Assembly (NCBI GenBank): GCA_963665765.1 | Contig: OY762464.1 | Location: 2,852,001-2,916,000, forward strand | Reading direction: 5' to 3' | DNA: 64,000 bases | Origin: Bin76 sp963665765 | GTDB lineage: Bacteria > Actinomycetota > Acidimicrobiia > Spongiisociales > ZC4RG35 | Shown: in pieces, positions 51,158-60,232 of the stretch | Layout: every line of letters starts with the position of its first letter | Numbering within the stretch: the stretch's first letter is position 1 | Program-made: the position numbers and the translations under genes | The notes under the pieces: generated by a model | Database searches by the model: none | What the model was told of the DNA's origin: nothing | What the model saw: only the letters and a program-made list of their open reading frames with translations

Positions 51158-51736
51158 TCAGCGAAGCGGGAGAGGTCGGATAACCACAGCCAGCTCCTCC
51201 AACGGAAGGTAGCAATCGGTCCCGGTGGGCTCGACCAGCCACAAGTGGTCCATCGAAACCACTCGGATCCTGCCTTTGCGCGGTTCGGGAAGTGACGGTG
51301 CGTACAGTTCCACTGCTTCCTGGGTCATTTCCAATTCGGTGAGGCGGGCCCGCCAGGTGGGCGCCGCACCTCGGGCTTCTGCGCCTCCCGCGGTGCGTCT
51401 GGCCACCCGCAGGGAGATGCGGTCCAGACGAGCATCGACACAGAGGTTCTCGGTGTTCATGGTGAGGTAATCGCGGCCGCTCCCCATCACCTCTCCGGTC
51501 AAATGCAAGGTTCCGGTTTGCAGGGTTACCAGATCGCCGCGGTGAAGCAGCATCTCGGCCACATCACGCATGGTGCGACCTCGCAGGCGATGCTGATGTA
51601 TCTCGATCTCGGCGGCTTCGAGCTCCGCGCGCCATTCCTGTCCGATCCCCTGGCGCAAATATCGGGCCAGGTCGGCCAGGATTTGTTCGTCGGAAGGGTC
51701 GCCGCCGTGCGGTGAAGTAGTGGAAAACCCCGTCAT
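51158..51736 (-). CDS. Conserved-looking protein of unknown function, possible LSm-like strand domain
   Basis: 192 residues. The N-terminal ~65 residues are helical and Glu/Arg-rich. The middle (about 68-110: G-D-L-V-T-L-Q-T-G-T-L, L-T-G-E-V-M, Y-L-T-M-N) reads as a small beta-barrel resembling the LSm-like fold seen in some actinobacterial hypotheticals. The C-terminus has W-L-V-E-P-T-G-T-D-C-Y-L-P-L. No catalytic motif. ATG with GGAGGAGG upstream. It converges with the HTH gene. Confidence 0.65.
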   Translation of the reverse strand: MTGFSTTSPHGGDPSDEQILADLARYLRQGIGQEWRAELEAAEIEIHQHRLRGRTMRDVAEMLLHRGDLVTLQTGTLHLTGEVMGSGRDYLTMNTENLCVDARLDRISLRVARRTAGGAEARGAAPTWRARLTELEMTQEAVELYAPSLPEPRKGRIRVVSMDHLWLVEPTGTDCYLPLEELAVVIRPLPLR

Positions 51737-51852
51737 GTTGGGAAAGGCCTCCTCCCTGGGTAGCCCCTTGCGGGCTTATCCGCTATTTATAGTCCGGTTG
51801 AAGATCTTTCTTTCTACCGAGTCGATCGGGGTGGTCGGCGAAGGGAGGGACC

Positions 51853-52659
51853 TTGACATCCTTTACACCTTCCGATCCGCTTGACGGTCGGTCTGAGAAA
51901 ACCGTCGGTCGTCGGAGAAAATTTCCGGCGATCTCCGGCGTCCATCTGCTGATTCTGGCGACGGGCATTCTGGCCTTTATCGCCAACCTGGCGCTGCTGC
52001 GCGATGGCGAGACGCCGCTTACGCAAATGGCGGTGAGTCGAATCGATCTGACGCCCGGGCGGCGTCTTCACCCCGAGGACCTACGGCTTACCCCGGTCGA
52101 TGTGGAGGAGTCGGTCGCCTCCGGATTGATCGCCGAATCGGAGTTGACCGAATACCAGGGGTGGGTGGTGACCGGACCGATCGCATCGGGGTCCCTGATC
52201 AGCAAGACAAGCCTACGGGCCCCGCCCGCCGAATTGGCGTCCCGCGCGATGAGCTTTCCCATCGAGGTGGAGCATGCCGTGGGAGGGGATCTGATCGTCG
52301 GCGACCTGGTGGATGTCATCAGGGTGGACGAAGATCAGGCCCGGTTCGTCGCCACCGGTTTGACGGTGCTGGACGTTCCCGGTCGATCAGAAGGCGGTCT
52401 GGGCCTGTCCGGAGACTTTCATGTGGTTCTGGAGGTGGATGACCGAACGGCGCTCGGTCTGGCTCTGGCGCTGGCTCATGCCCGGGTGGAGTTGGTGCGA
52501 TCCACCGGTTCGTCGCCGGTGACAGTTAGCAGTCGCAAGGAGCTTCGACCCGGTTTTGCGAGTCGGGGGCCGTCTTCGCTCGGGCAGGATGATCCTGGTC
52601 GGACCCGATCGGGAGACCCGGGGGGCTACCCGCCGGATGGGGAAAGGCTGCTGCCATGA
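51853..52659 (+). CDS. SAF-domain pilus assembly protein (CpaB/RcpC-like)
   Basis: 268 residues from a TTG start with GAAGGGAGGG just upstream. One membrane helix at about 28-47 is followed by a SAF domain (I-D-L-T-P-G-R-R-L-H-P-E-D-L-R-L) and a second strand region with F-H-V-V-L-E-V-D-D. CpaB proteins stabilise the Tad pilus machine at the envelope. First gene of the Tad operon, overlapping tadZ by 4 bp. Confidence 0.82.
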   Translation: MTSFTPSDPLDGRSEKTVGRRRKFPAISGVHLLILATGILAFIANLALLRDGETPLTQMAVSRIDLTPGRRLHPEDLRLTPVDVEESVASGLIAESELTEYQGWVVTGPIASGSLISKTSLRAPPAELASRAMSFPIEVEHAVGGDLIVGDLVDVIRVDEDQARFVATGLTVLDVPGRSEGGLGLSGDFHVVLEVDDRTALGLALALAHARVELVRSTGSSPVTVSSRKELRPGFASRGPSSLGQDDPGRTRSGDPGGYPPDGERLLP

Positions 52660-53840
52660 GGGACATAGAGATTGCCCTGGCCGTTTCCACTCGCCAGTGG
52701 TCCGAGCACCTGCACCGCTTCCTGGTCGACCATGGCGGAGCAAGAGTTCGCGTGCACGTAATGCGACCCGAGGATGCTTTCTCCGAAAGCTTCGATGTTC
52801 TTCTGATAGACGATATCTGCTCCTTCCTGTCGCCGCATCTGGTGGAAAAGCTCAATCAAAGAGGGCGGAGGGTGGTGGGCGTTTACAGCCCGGCCGAGTT
52901 CCCCGACGGCAAAGACCGGCTACTGGCCTGCGAGGTGATAGAGGCGATCGAAGCCGACGCCTCTCCGGAGGAATTCTTGGCTTTGGTGGAGCAATTGGGC
53001 ATCGATCGGGAGTCCGGCCGAGATTTGTCGGACACCACCACCAGTCGGATCTCTCCCGACCCGGGCCCGGAGGGACTGCGTTCTCTGGTGGCGGTGGGGT
53101 CTCCTCCCGGTGGCTGCGGCGCCACCGAGGTGGCGATCGGCATAGCCCGGCGTCTGGCCGAAAGACACCAAGAAGTGGGTTTGCTGGATCTGGATCAGCG
53201 GGCGCCGTCGGTGGCGCAAAGACTTGGCCTGCCACTGCATCCCAATCTCCTGACCGCCATCGACGCGGTCCACCACCACAGCGACAGTCTGGACTCCTGC
53301 TGGCAGACCCCGCGGGGGTCCTCTTTGCGAGTCCTCTCCGGAGTCCCCGATCCGGGCGACCGAACCCATCTTCGGCGGGGCGAGGTGGCCGAGGTGCTGT
53401 TGGCAGCCACCAAAGTGTCCGAAGCCACCGTGGTCAACTTCGGGAACTGGGGCATGGTCTCCGATGATCGACCCTACTGGGATGTCACCGGGTCGATCTC
53501 CGGTGCGGTCTTGGAGATCGCCCGGGCGCTGGTGGGTGTGGCGCTACCCAGCCCGGTGGGAATAGTCAGAATGATCGAGTGGATCGGGAATATCCGAACC
53601 AGGCATCCGGGCATCCCCGCTCAGGTGGTGGTCAACCGCGCCCCCAACTCTCTGTCAATGCGAAGGGCGCTCTTCGAGGAGTTGTGCGCGGCGGTCGGAC
53701 CGGTCCGGATTGCTTTTCTTCCCGAAGACCAACAGGTCACCGAGGCAGCCTGGAATGGAGTCCTGGTAGATAAGGGAAAGTTTCGTCGGGGGTGCGATCG
53801 ACTGGCCGATCGGGTTCTTTCGGAGCAGATCCCAAGATGA
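52656..53840 (+). CDS. TadZ/CpaE-like pilus localisation protein with a degenerate P-loop
   Basis: 394 residues. An N-terminal receiver-like domain (~1-115) has D-V-L-L-I-D-D but an atypical acidic pocket. A ParA/MinD-type domain follows. Its P-loop reads S-P-P-G-G-C-G-A-T (149-157), with Pro and Ala in place of both usual lysines, so ATP hydrolysis is unlikely. L-L-D-L-D-Q (177-181), the switch aspartates, remains. TadZ places the pilus apparatus at the pole. It overlaps tadA by 4 bp. Confidence 0.82.
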   Translation: MRDIEIALAVSTRQWSEHLHRFLVDHGGARVRVHVMRPEDAFSESFDVLLIDDICSFLSPHLVEKLNQRGRRVVGVYSPAEFPDGKDRLLACEVIEAIEADASPEEFLALVEQLGIDRESGRDLSDTTTSRISPDPGPEGLRSLVAVGSPPGGCGATEVAIGIARRLAERHQEVGLLDLDQRAPSVAQRLGLPLHPNLLTAIDAVHHHSDSLDSCWQTPRGSSLRVLSGVPDPGDRTHLRRGEVAEVLLAATKVSEATVVNFGNWGMVSDDRPYWDVTGSISGAVLEIARALVGVALPSPVGIVRMIEWIGNIRTRHPGIPAQVVVNRAPNSLSMRRALFEELCAAVGPVRIAFLPEDQQVTEAAWNGVLVDKGKFRRGCDRLADRVLSEQIPR

Positions 53841-55120
53841 CCGGCGGAATGGGTCGGCACGCCTACGCCGACATCCGACGCGCTTCCCTCGACCTGATAG
53901 ATGAGCGCGACATAGATCCCGAAGTTGATCGGCAAGGGGCCCGGAGGCTCGTGGAGCGGGCCGTGAAGGAGTATTGTCGGCGCACCCAGGTGGGTTTGGG
54001 GCGGGCGCTCCGGGATCCGGACGACATGACCGAACGGGTTCTCCGTTCCATTGTCGACTACGGACCTCTGACTGATTTGCTGGCCCGCTCGGATATCGAA
54101 GAAATATTCATAGAGGGTCCCCGGGTCACTTTCATCGATGGCAATGGAACGTTGCGCGGCCTGAAAGAGCCCACCACCCTGGAAGAGAACCGGCAAGTGG
54201 TGGATCGTCTGCTGGCGGGAAGCGATCGGCGGCTGGATGCCTCCCAGCCCATCGTCCAAGCCCGGGTGATGGGCGGCTCGGCGCGGCTCACCGTCGTTAT
54301 CCCTCCCATCTCCGATCGGCTTTCCGCCACTCTCCGACGCTACGCGCTGCGGCGTCAAAATCTGGAATCACTGGTGGAGTTGCGATCCATCACCCCCGCC
54401 GCGGCGCGGTTGTTGTCCTTGGCAATGCAGACCGAGTGCGGGGTGGTCGTCTCCGGACCTCCGGGCACCGGCAAAACAACCCTGCTAAGCGCCCTGCTCG
54501 ATTCCTGCCCGCCCACCCGGTGCATCCGTTGCTGTGAAGAGGTGCGCGAACTGCACATCCCCCTGGTGCATGGCTCGTTCTACGAGGCGCGACCTCCGGG
54601 GCTGGATGGGAGGGGAGAGATCAGCCTACGCGTTCTGGTCAAGGTGGTGCTGGCCATGCGCCCCGACCTGATCGTGGTGGGGGAGGTGCGGGGAGGGGAG
54701 GCGTTCGAACTGACCAGGGCTGCCAACGCCGGGTGCGGATTCGCCTGCACGGTTCATGCCAATTCGGCGTCCGACGCCCTGGGTGCCTTGATCAGCGCGG
54801 CGTTGATGGCCGGAGAAAACGTCAGCGAACGGGTGGTGCGTCGGGTCTTTGCCTCGGCTATCGATCTGGTAGTTCATCTGGATCGGGAAAATTCGGGCGG
54901 AGGTGAGGGTGGCTTGATGCGCCAGGTGCGGGAAATCATCTCGGTGGACCCCGGGCCGGACGGATCATTTTCCGAACGGGTCATTTTTCACCGCCCCCGG
55001 CTGGGAGAGCCGATGATTTGGAGCGGCGAATTGCTTTCCGAATCTTTGAGTGGCAGGATCGAGCGGGCGGCGGGGATGCCTTTGGCCGAACTGTTGGAGG
55101 AAAGCGGAGAGGCGCGATGA
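53837..55120 (+). CDS. tadA: Tad pilus assembly ATPase (TadA/CpaF, type II/IV secretion ATPase)
   Basis: 427 residues from the ATG at 53837. Walker A is G-P-P-G-T-G-K-T (207-214), Walker B is L-I-V-V-G-E-V-R-G-G-E, and the His box is C-T-V-H-A-N-S. It powers polymerisation and retraction of the Flp pilus as a hexamer on the inner face. It overlaps the upstream tadZ and downstream tadB. Confidence 0.93.
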   Translation: MTGGMGRHAYADIRRASLDLIDERDIDPEVDRQGARRLVERAVKEYCRRTQVGLGRALRDPDDMTERVLRSIVDYGPLTDLLARSDIEEIFIEGPRVTFIDGNGTLRGLKEPTTLEENRQVVDRLLAGSDRRLDASQPIVQARVMGGSARLTVVIPPISDRLSATLRRYALRRQNLESLVELRSITPAAARLLSLAMQTECGVVVSGPPGTGKTTLLSALLDSCPPTRCIRCCEEVRELHIPLVHGSFYEARPPGLDGRGEISLRVLVKVVLAMRPDLIVVGEVRGGEAFELTRAANAGCGFACTVHANSASDALGALISAALMAGENVSERVVRRVFASAIDLVVHLDRENSGGGEGGLMRQVREIISVDPGPDGSFSERVIFHRPRLGEPMIWSGELLSESLSGRIERAAGMPLAELLEESGEAR

Positions 55121-56001
55121 GGTGGGCGGCAGCTCTGGCGAGCGGAACATTCGTTGCTTTTCTCACCGCGGTGCTGATGGGAATACGACCACGGTTGGTT
55201 TGGACCCGCCGCCGGGATCAGGGAGCGAGGCAACTGTGGTTGGCGCAGGCCGGTTTACACGTGACCCCTCTTCGGTTCACCGCGATATCCGTGGGGGTGG
55301 GGTTGGTGGCGCTGGTGATTCTTCTGGGACTGTCGGGAGTGTGGGCGGTGGCTCTGCCCCCCTCGGTCCTGATCTCGCTTCTTCCCCGTTTTTACTTCGC
55401 CCGGGTGCGGACCCGGCGCCTCTCGGAGGTCAGGAAGGCCTGGCCGGACGGTATCAGGGATCTGATCGGAGGAGTCGCGTCGGGCATATCGATCCAGCGG
55501 GCTTTGGAGAACCTGTCCCGTTCGGGGCCGGCGCCGCTGCGGGAGGCCTTCGGCAGGTTTCCCGTGCTGGCCCGCACCATGGGGGTGACTCCAACTCTCG
55601 AATCGATCAAAGAGGATCTGGCGGATCCCACTTCTGATCGAGTGATAGAAGTGCTCAGGATCGCCCACGAGAAAGGAGGCGCCTTGATTCCGGAGATACT
55701 TCGTGACCTGGCGGAATCCACCTCCATGGATCTGGCTGCCACCGAAGAGGAGCAAACCGAGGCTCTGGAGCAGCGCATCAATGCCCGGGTGGTGTTCATG
55801 CTGCCCTGGCTGGTGCTGGTGGCCCTAACTTTCCGCCCCGGACCTTTTCGCTCCTTCTATTCGTCTCCGGCGGGAATCGTGGTGGTGGCGATCGGCGCCG
55901 GCCTGTCATTGTTGGGCATCGCCATCGTCTCGCGGCTGTCCCGTCCACCGGATGAGCCGAGGGTTCTCACCGGCGCCGGCGAAGGGAGGGAAAGATGGTA
56001 G
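55117..56001 (+). CDS. tadB: Tad pilus inner-membrane protein TadB
   Basis: 294 residues with N-terminal helices at about 5-22 and 48-80 and C-terminal ones near 225-270. The core G-I-R-D-L-I-G-G-V-A-S-G and S-I-Q-R-A-L-E-N-L are the T2SSF-domain features. It forms the membrane platform with TadC. The ATG overlaps the tadA stop (ATGA). Confidence 0.9.
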   Translation: MRWAAALASGTFVAFLTAVLMGIRPRLVWTRRRDQGARQLWLAQAGLHVTPLRFTAISVGVGLVALVILLGLSGVWAVALPPSVLISLLPRFYFARVRTRRLSEVRKAWPDGIRDLIGGVASGISIQRALENLSRSGPAPLREAFGRFPVLARTMGVTPTLESIKEDLADPTSDRVIEVLRIAHEKGGALIPEILRDLAESTSMDLAATEEEQTEALEQRINARVVFMLPWLVLVALTFRPGPFRSFYSSPAGIVVVAIGAGLSLLGIAIVSRLSRPPDEPRVLTGAGEGRERW

Positions 56002-56933
56002 AGAATTCTGTTCACTTGCTGGTTGCCCTCCTCACCTCGATCGCAGTGATGGGAACCCTGATGGGATTCTTCCCAATACCCAAGCGGCTGAGCAGCAGGG
56101 TCCGTCCCTACACGGCCGTGGGCGGGAGACTGACCGACCCGATGCTGACGGGACATGCTCCGACCGAAGCGCCGGGACGGCTTTTGCGCCCCATGGTTCT
56201 GGCCGTAGCCCATGCGTTGGGAAGGATGGCCGATCGGATGGGCGAGGAGAAATTGGCTCTCCGGCTACGCCAAGCCCGGCTCTACCCCGGGCTGACGGAT
56301 CAGGACCGGGTGGCTTCCTATCGGTTGGCGGTGCTGGGGACGGCGGTGATGTTCGCGGGTTTGGGGGCGACGGTTACCTTGTTGCTCCATCAATCCACCC
56401 CCGTGGTCCTGGCCGCCTCATTCGGGTTGGGCGTCTCGGGCGCCTTGCGGGTGCGAGGGCGGCTGGAGCGGACGCTGGAGCGGCGCCGGTCACGGATGAA
56501 GATCGAGATCGCCACCATCAACCAACTGCTTGCTATCAGGGTCCGATCGGGAAGCGGGATCATACAAGCAGTGGGAGAACTCACCGCCCGTGGTCGAGGG
56601 GAAGTGGTCGAGGAGTTGCGGATGGCCCTGAGAATGCACCGATCGGGCGACCGGGCGGCGGCGGCTTTTCGAAGATTGGCCGAGCTAACCCCCGAATCCC
56701 ATTGTGCGCGTACCTACAAGTTGCTCGCCTCGGCAGACGAGATGGGAGTGGACCTGACCGCGGGACTGAGGGCTCTGGCAGATGACGCTCGCCGGGCTCG
56801 TCGGGAGGCTCTGCGGCGTTCGGCCATCAAGAGACGCTCGGCGATGTTGGTGCCCACCATCGCCATTCTGGCGCCGGTGATGCTGCTGTTTGTGGCGGCG
56901 CCCCTTCCGCAATTGGTTCTCGGTTGGAAATAG
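55995..56933 (+). CDS. tadC: Tad pilus inner-membrane protein TadC
   Basis: 312 residues. The T2SSF core is recognisable in I-A-T-I-N-Q-L-L-A-I-R-V-R-S-G-S-G-I and L-T-A-G-L-R-A-L-A-D. Membrane helices occur near the N-terminus, at ~110-150 and at the end. It pairs with TadB as platform. The start overlaps the tadB end by 7 bp. Confidence 0.88.
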   Translation: MVENSVHLLVALLTSIAVMGTLMGFFPIPKRLSSRVRPYTAVGGRLTDPMLTGHAPTEAPGRLLRPMVLAVAHALGRMADRMGEEKLALRLRQARLYPGLTDQDRVASYRLAVLGTAVMFAGLGATVTLLLHQSTPVVLAASFGLGVSGALRVRGRLERTLERRRSRMKIEIATINQLLAIRVRSGSGIIQAVGELTARGRGEVVEELRMALRMHRSGDRAAAAFRRLAELTPESHCARTYKLLASADEMGVDLTAGLRALADDARRARREALRRSAIKRRSAMLVPTIAILAPVMLLFVAAPLPQLVLGWK

Positions 56934-56961
56934 GGCAAACGATCAGAAAAAGGAGGACGTA

Positions 56962-57165
56962 ATGCTGGCCATGACGTATCGGATCATCAAAGACAAAGTT
57001 GAGGGGTTTCACCGCCGGCAGGGGGGTTTGAGCACCGCCGAATTGCTGGGAAACGCGGCTCTGGCGGTGGTGGCCCTGCTGGCCATCTGGGCGGTGTTGC
57101 AGGCTTTGGGCACCGACATCGTGGGATGGATTCGCAGCCAATTGTCCACTCAACTCCAACAGTGA
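56962..57165 (+). CDS. Flp-type pilin (class IVb prepilin)
   Basis: 67 residues with AAAGGAGG before the ATG. The N-terminal leader is basic and the likely processing site is G22 followed by L-S-T-A-E, placing Glu at +5 of the mature pilin as in class IV pilins. A hydrophobic helix (28-50) follows. It is short as Flp pilins are. The prepilin peptidase that should cleave it is not in the window. Confidence 0.85.
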   Translation: MLAMTYRIIKDKVEGFHRRQGGLSTAELLGNAALAVVALLAIWAVLQALGTDIVGWIRSQLSTQLQQ

Positions 57166-57581
57166 CGCAGGGCCGGATGTCCGCCCCGGATGGTGGTCAT
57201 GCTACGGAGCAGCCGGGGCGTACAGCCGGTTTCGCGACGGTCAACTTCGTGGTGGCGGCGGGGTGCTCCCTGCTTTTCTTTGTGCTGCTTTCCAACCTGC
57301 TGGTGGTTCAGTACGGGCGAGCCGCGGTGCGGATCGCCTTGGACGAGGGCGCCCGCCACGGCGCCCGAAGCGGCGTCGACGCCACCCGGTGCGAGGCTCG
57401 GGTGCAGAAGGTGCTCACCGGTTTGCTGGGAGGTGAGATGGGTTCGGGGGTTTCGTACCGTTGCGTGAAGGGCCCGGAGCGCACCCATGCCCGCGCGGTG
57501 GTGCGTTTTCCGGCCTGGTTGCCGGGCATCCCCGATTACCGGTTCGAGATGGCCGCCACCGCCACCACGGAACGCAGATGA
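57162..57581 (+). CDS. TadE-like pseudopilin 1
   Basis: 139 residues from the GTG at 57162, which overlaps the pilin stop; an ATG at 57177 is an alternative. A hydrophobic segment at ~24-47 follows a G-F-A-T-V-N motif. The soluble part has two Cys (R-C-E-A-R, Y-R-C-V). TadE proteins are minor pilins. Overlaps the next gene by 4 bp. Confidence 0.75.
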   Translation: MTQGRMSAPDGGHATEQPGRTAGFATVNFVVAAGCSLLFFVLLSNLLVVQYGRAAVRIALDEGARHGARSGVDATRCEARVQKVLTGLLGGEMGSGVSYRCVKGPERTHARAVVRFPAWLPGIPDYRFEMAATATTERR

Positions 57582-58033
57582 GACGGGGAGGATTGCGGAT
57601 CCAGCGGGGATCGGCGCCCTTGGAACTGGTGATGGGGGTGGGGCTGATCCTGATACCCCTGGCGTTGCTGTCGCTGTCGTTGGGGCCCCTTCTGCAGCGG
57701 ATGGTGTTTGCCAGGATCGCGGCGGCGGAGGCGGCCCGGGATATGGTTCTCTCCGACGGCTCGGAAAAAAGGGCGATGGGGCTGGTGCGGGAGATCGCCT
57801 TCAATCACGACCTGGAGGTGGACCAAGTGGGTGTGGGGTTCTGTGACGGCGAGACCGGCCCGGTCACTTCCCTGCCGCGCTCGGTCTGCGGTCCGCCCGC
57901 CAAGGGAGACTTGGTGACGGTGGTGGTGACCATCCGAGGACCCGCCTTTCTTACCCCCTATGGCGAAGTGGGTGAGGTCACCATCGCGGCGTCTCACACT
58001 GAGATGGTGGGACTCTATCGCTCCACCGGATGA
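57578..58033 (+). CDS. TadE-like pseudopilin 2
   Basis: 151 residues from the ATG at 57578. R-G-S-A-P-L-E-L-V-M-G resembles a pilin cleavage/processing motif before a hydrophobic helix. A soluble domain with two Cys follows. Translationally coupled on both sides. It is assigned from place, size and motif. Confidence 0.75.
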   Translation: MRRGGLRIQRGSAPLELVMGVGLILIPLALLSLSLGPLLQRMVFARIAAAEAARDMVLSDGSEKRAMGLVREIAFNHDLEVDQVGVGFCDGETGPVTSLPRSVCGPPAKGDLVTVVVTIRGPAFLTPYGEVGEVTIAASHTEMVGLYRSTG

Positions 58034-58461
58034 GAAGGGCGACGAGACAGAGGGGATCGGTCACCATCTGGCTCCTGGGGCTGGGGTTCTGTCTCCTGAT
58101 TCTGGGAGGGTTGGGACTGGACTTGTGGTCGGCGCTGGTGGTGCATTCCCGGCTCTCGGGGATGGCGGACGCCATCGCCGCCGCCGCAGCCTCGGGGATC
58201 TCCGAGGAACATTGGCGGCGGACCGGGCAAATCCGCCTGGATCCCGAGCGCGCCGGGCGGCTGGGCAGGAATCTGGCCGCTCGCCATCCCGGAGCGGCCC
58301 TTTTGGATTCCCCTCCCCGGATAGAGGTCGATCCCGACCGGCGCACGGTGTCGGTGCGGGTGAAGGGCACCACTCGGTTGGTTCTGCTGAGACTGGTGTC
58401 GGACTCAGATCGCCTGGAGGTGGCGGTCATTGCTATTTCCGAACCGCAGGTGGTCGGCTGA
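58030..58461 (+). CDS. TadG-like/Flp pilus assembly protein
   Basis: 143 residues. The N-terminal R-G-S-V-T-I-W-L-L-G-L-G leads a hydrophobic helix, as in TadG-like N-terminal domains. A-A-A-A-A-S-G follows, then a soluble strand-rich end. It is much shorter than full TadG, so it may be a minor pilin. Last gene of the Tad operon. Confidence 0.75.
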   Translation: MRRATRQRGSVTIWLLGLGFCLLILGGLGLDLWSALVVHSRLSGMADAIAAAAASGISEEHWRRTGQIRLDPERAGRLGRNLAARHPGAALLDSPPRIEVDPDRRTVSVRVKGTTRLVLLRLVSDSDRLEVAVIAISEPQVVG

Positions 58462-58505
58462 GGGGGTACAGTGGCCAGTCGGCCGTGGGGCAGGACCAGG
58501 CTTGT

Positions 58506-59279
58506 TCAGAAAACCAGCAGGCCGACGACTCCCAGCACGCCGGTGTAGACCGCAAAAGGCCGAAGCCCCACCCGGCCGATCACGGACAGCAGTGCCACGA
58601 TCGAAAAGTATCCCACCACCGCCGCCACCGCCAGACCCAACAAAGCCGGTCCCAGTGATGGGAAGTTCAGGTCCATCCTGGTCACCGACCGCAGACCGGC
58701 GGCCGCGATGGCGGGGACAGCCAGCAGAAAGGAGTAGCGGGTCGCCTGGGTGGGGGAGAGCCCCCGGGCCATTCCGGCCGTGATGGTCACCGCCGACCGG
58801 GAGATTCCCGGCAACAAAGCCAGGGTTTGGGCCAGCCCCACCCACAGCCCGTCCCACCATCCGGCCTCCTCCAAGCGGCCCTCCCGTCCCCCGAGCCGCC
58901 GTCCCCACCAAAGCACCACGGTGGTAAAAAGCAAAGCCCCCGCCACGAACTCCGGATGATCCTGGGCCGTGTCCACCCATGCTTCCAACAGCAGACCCAC
59001 GGCCGCCGGGGCGGTTCCCACCGCCAGCAAGCCCCAAAGGTGGCGGGCCTTGGCCGAGGTTTGGAATCTGAGGAGTTCCCGCAGGTCCCGCCGGTAGTAG
59101 ATCACCACGGCGACCAGAGTCCCCAGATGCAGGAAGGCGCTCTGGGCCAGGGAAGGGGTGGAGATGGAAAACCCCATCTCCGACAGCAGGGCCGGTCCCA
59201 GCACCAGATGACCGCTGGAGGAGACCGGAAGGAATTCGGTGAGCCCCTGTATGACGCCCCAGACCAATGCGTCGATCAT
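58506..59279 (-). CDS. uppP: Undecaprenyl-diphosphatase
   Basis: Dephosphorylates undecaprenyl diphosphate to recycle the peptidoglycan lipid carrier; also linked to bacitracin resistance. 257 residues and about eight helices. The N-terminal Q-G-L-T-E-F-L-P-V-S-S-S-G-H and the second motif P-G-I-S-R-S-A-V-T are the catalytic signatures. It converges with the Tad operon. Confidence 0.96.
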   Translation of the reverse strand: MIDALVWGVIQGLTEFLPVSSSGHLVLGPALLSEMGFSISTPSLAQSAFLHLGTLVAVVIYYRRDLRELLRFQTSAKARHLWGLLAVGTAPAAVGLLLEAWVDTAQDHPEFVAGALLFTTVVLWWGRRLGGREGRLEEAGWWDGLWVGLAQTLALLPGISRSAVTITAGMARGLSPTQATRYSFLLAVPAIAAAGLRSVTRMDLNFPSLGPALLGLAVAAVVGYFSIVALLSVIGRVGLRPFAVYTGVLGVVGLLVF

Positions 59280-59290
59280 GGGATGACACC

Positions 59291-59827
59291 CTAGCGGTTG
59301 GGAGCCACCGCCACCGTCAGTGTTCCGTAAGCCGATGCCACCGAGACGCGGGCCAAGTGCTCTCCCGGCACGGCAATCAACGCCATCTCCTCGAGATGGC
59401 GCTCCCCAACCGGCGAGCGAATCACTATTCCGGGAACGGGCGAATCCATCGGGGACAGTTCATCCCCGCCCGCCACCAGCATCACATGGCTACCGGGAAG
59501 CAGACCCGGTGGCGCATCCAGTTCCACGGCCCACCACCCTTCGGGAACCGGGATCTGACGGCGAGCAAGCAGGGATGGCAGAAGAGGATCCCCGGCAGAC
59601 AGGGTCGCCGTCAGGGTGCCTTCGGTGGCGGTGGGCGGAAGCAGTCCCGTCGGTGTTTCCCGGAGTTCGAACAGATGCTCAGAGATCTCGGTGCCCGCCT
59701 CGATACCCGCCCTTGCGAAGGGATGCAAGGTGGTGGGGGCGGGCATCAACTGGATCCACCAGGAGAATCCCACCACTGCCACCGCTCCGGCCCATTTGAG
59801 ATAGGAGCGGGGAGCAAACCAGAGCAT
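59291..59827 (-). CDS. Membrane-anchored SAF-like protein
   Basis: 178 residues. A membrane helix at about 11-27 is followed by a SAF-like strand domain (A-G-T-E-I-S-E-H-L-F-E-L, then T-A-T-L-S-A-G-D-P-L-L). It resembles CpaB-type proteins and lies on the opposite strand near the Tad locus, upstream of uppP in the same orientation. A pilus role is possible. Function is unproven. Confidence 0.6.
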   Translation of the reverse strand: MLWFAPRSYLKWAGAVAVVGFSWWIQLMPAPTTLHPFARAGIEAGTEISEHLFELRETPTGLLPPTATEGTLTATLSAGDPLLPSLLARRQIPVPEGWWAVELDAPPGLLPGSHVMLVAGGDELSPMDSPVPGIVIRSPVGERHLEEMALIAVPGEHLARVSVASAYGTLTVAVAPNR

Positions 59828-59935
59828 CCCCCAAGATGGCTACGGGTCGCCGGGCAACGCCGGGTGGCGGGACGGATTTGAATCGCGAGTCAGTCGTTTT
59901 GTTCCCACTCCGACCGTGAGCGGCAGGAAGGGAAG

Positions 59936-60232
59936 CTATTTGACGGAAGTAGTCCGGCTATCGGAAGACACCGACGACGTATCACCATCAGATTTGGTTT
60001 CCGACGAAGTGTCGCCTTCGGATGCCGGGGTCTTCTTTCCGTTGGTGGGATTGGGCCTACGGGAATCGGTCACGTAGAAGCCCGAACCCTTGAAAACTAC
60101 TCCCCGGGCATGGAACACTTTCCGAAGGTCCCCTCCGCAGGCGTCGTGAATGGTCAGCGGATCATCGCGGAAGGACTGCATGACTTCCAAGCGGTCGCCG
60201 CACTGGCGACACAGATACTCGTAGGTGGGCAT
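59936..60232 (-). CDS. FmdB-family zinc-ribbon protein
   Basis: 98 residues from the ATG at 60232. P-T-Y-E-Y-L-C-R-Q-C-G is the FmdB start. The second half of the ribbon is D-A-C-G-G, which has one Cys instead of two. G-S-G-F-Y-V-T-D closes the domain, followed by a Ser/Thr/Asp-rich tail. Proposed regulators; function uncertain. Confidence 0.86.
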   Translation of the reverse strand: MPTYEYLCRQCGDRLEVMQSFRDDPLTIHDACGGDLRKVFHARGVVFKGSGFYVTDSRRPNPTNGKKTPASEGDTSSETKSDGDTSSVSSDSRTTSVK

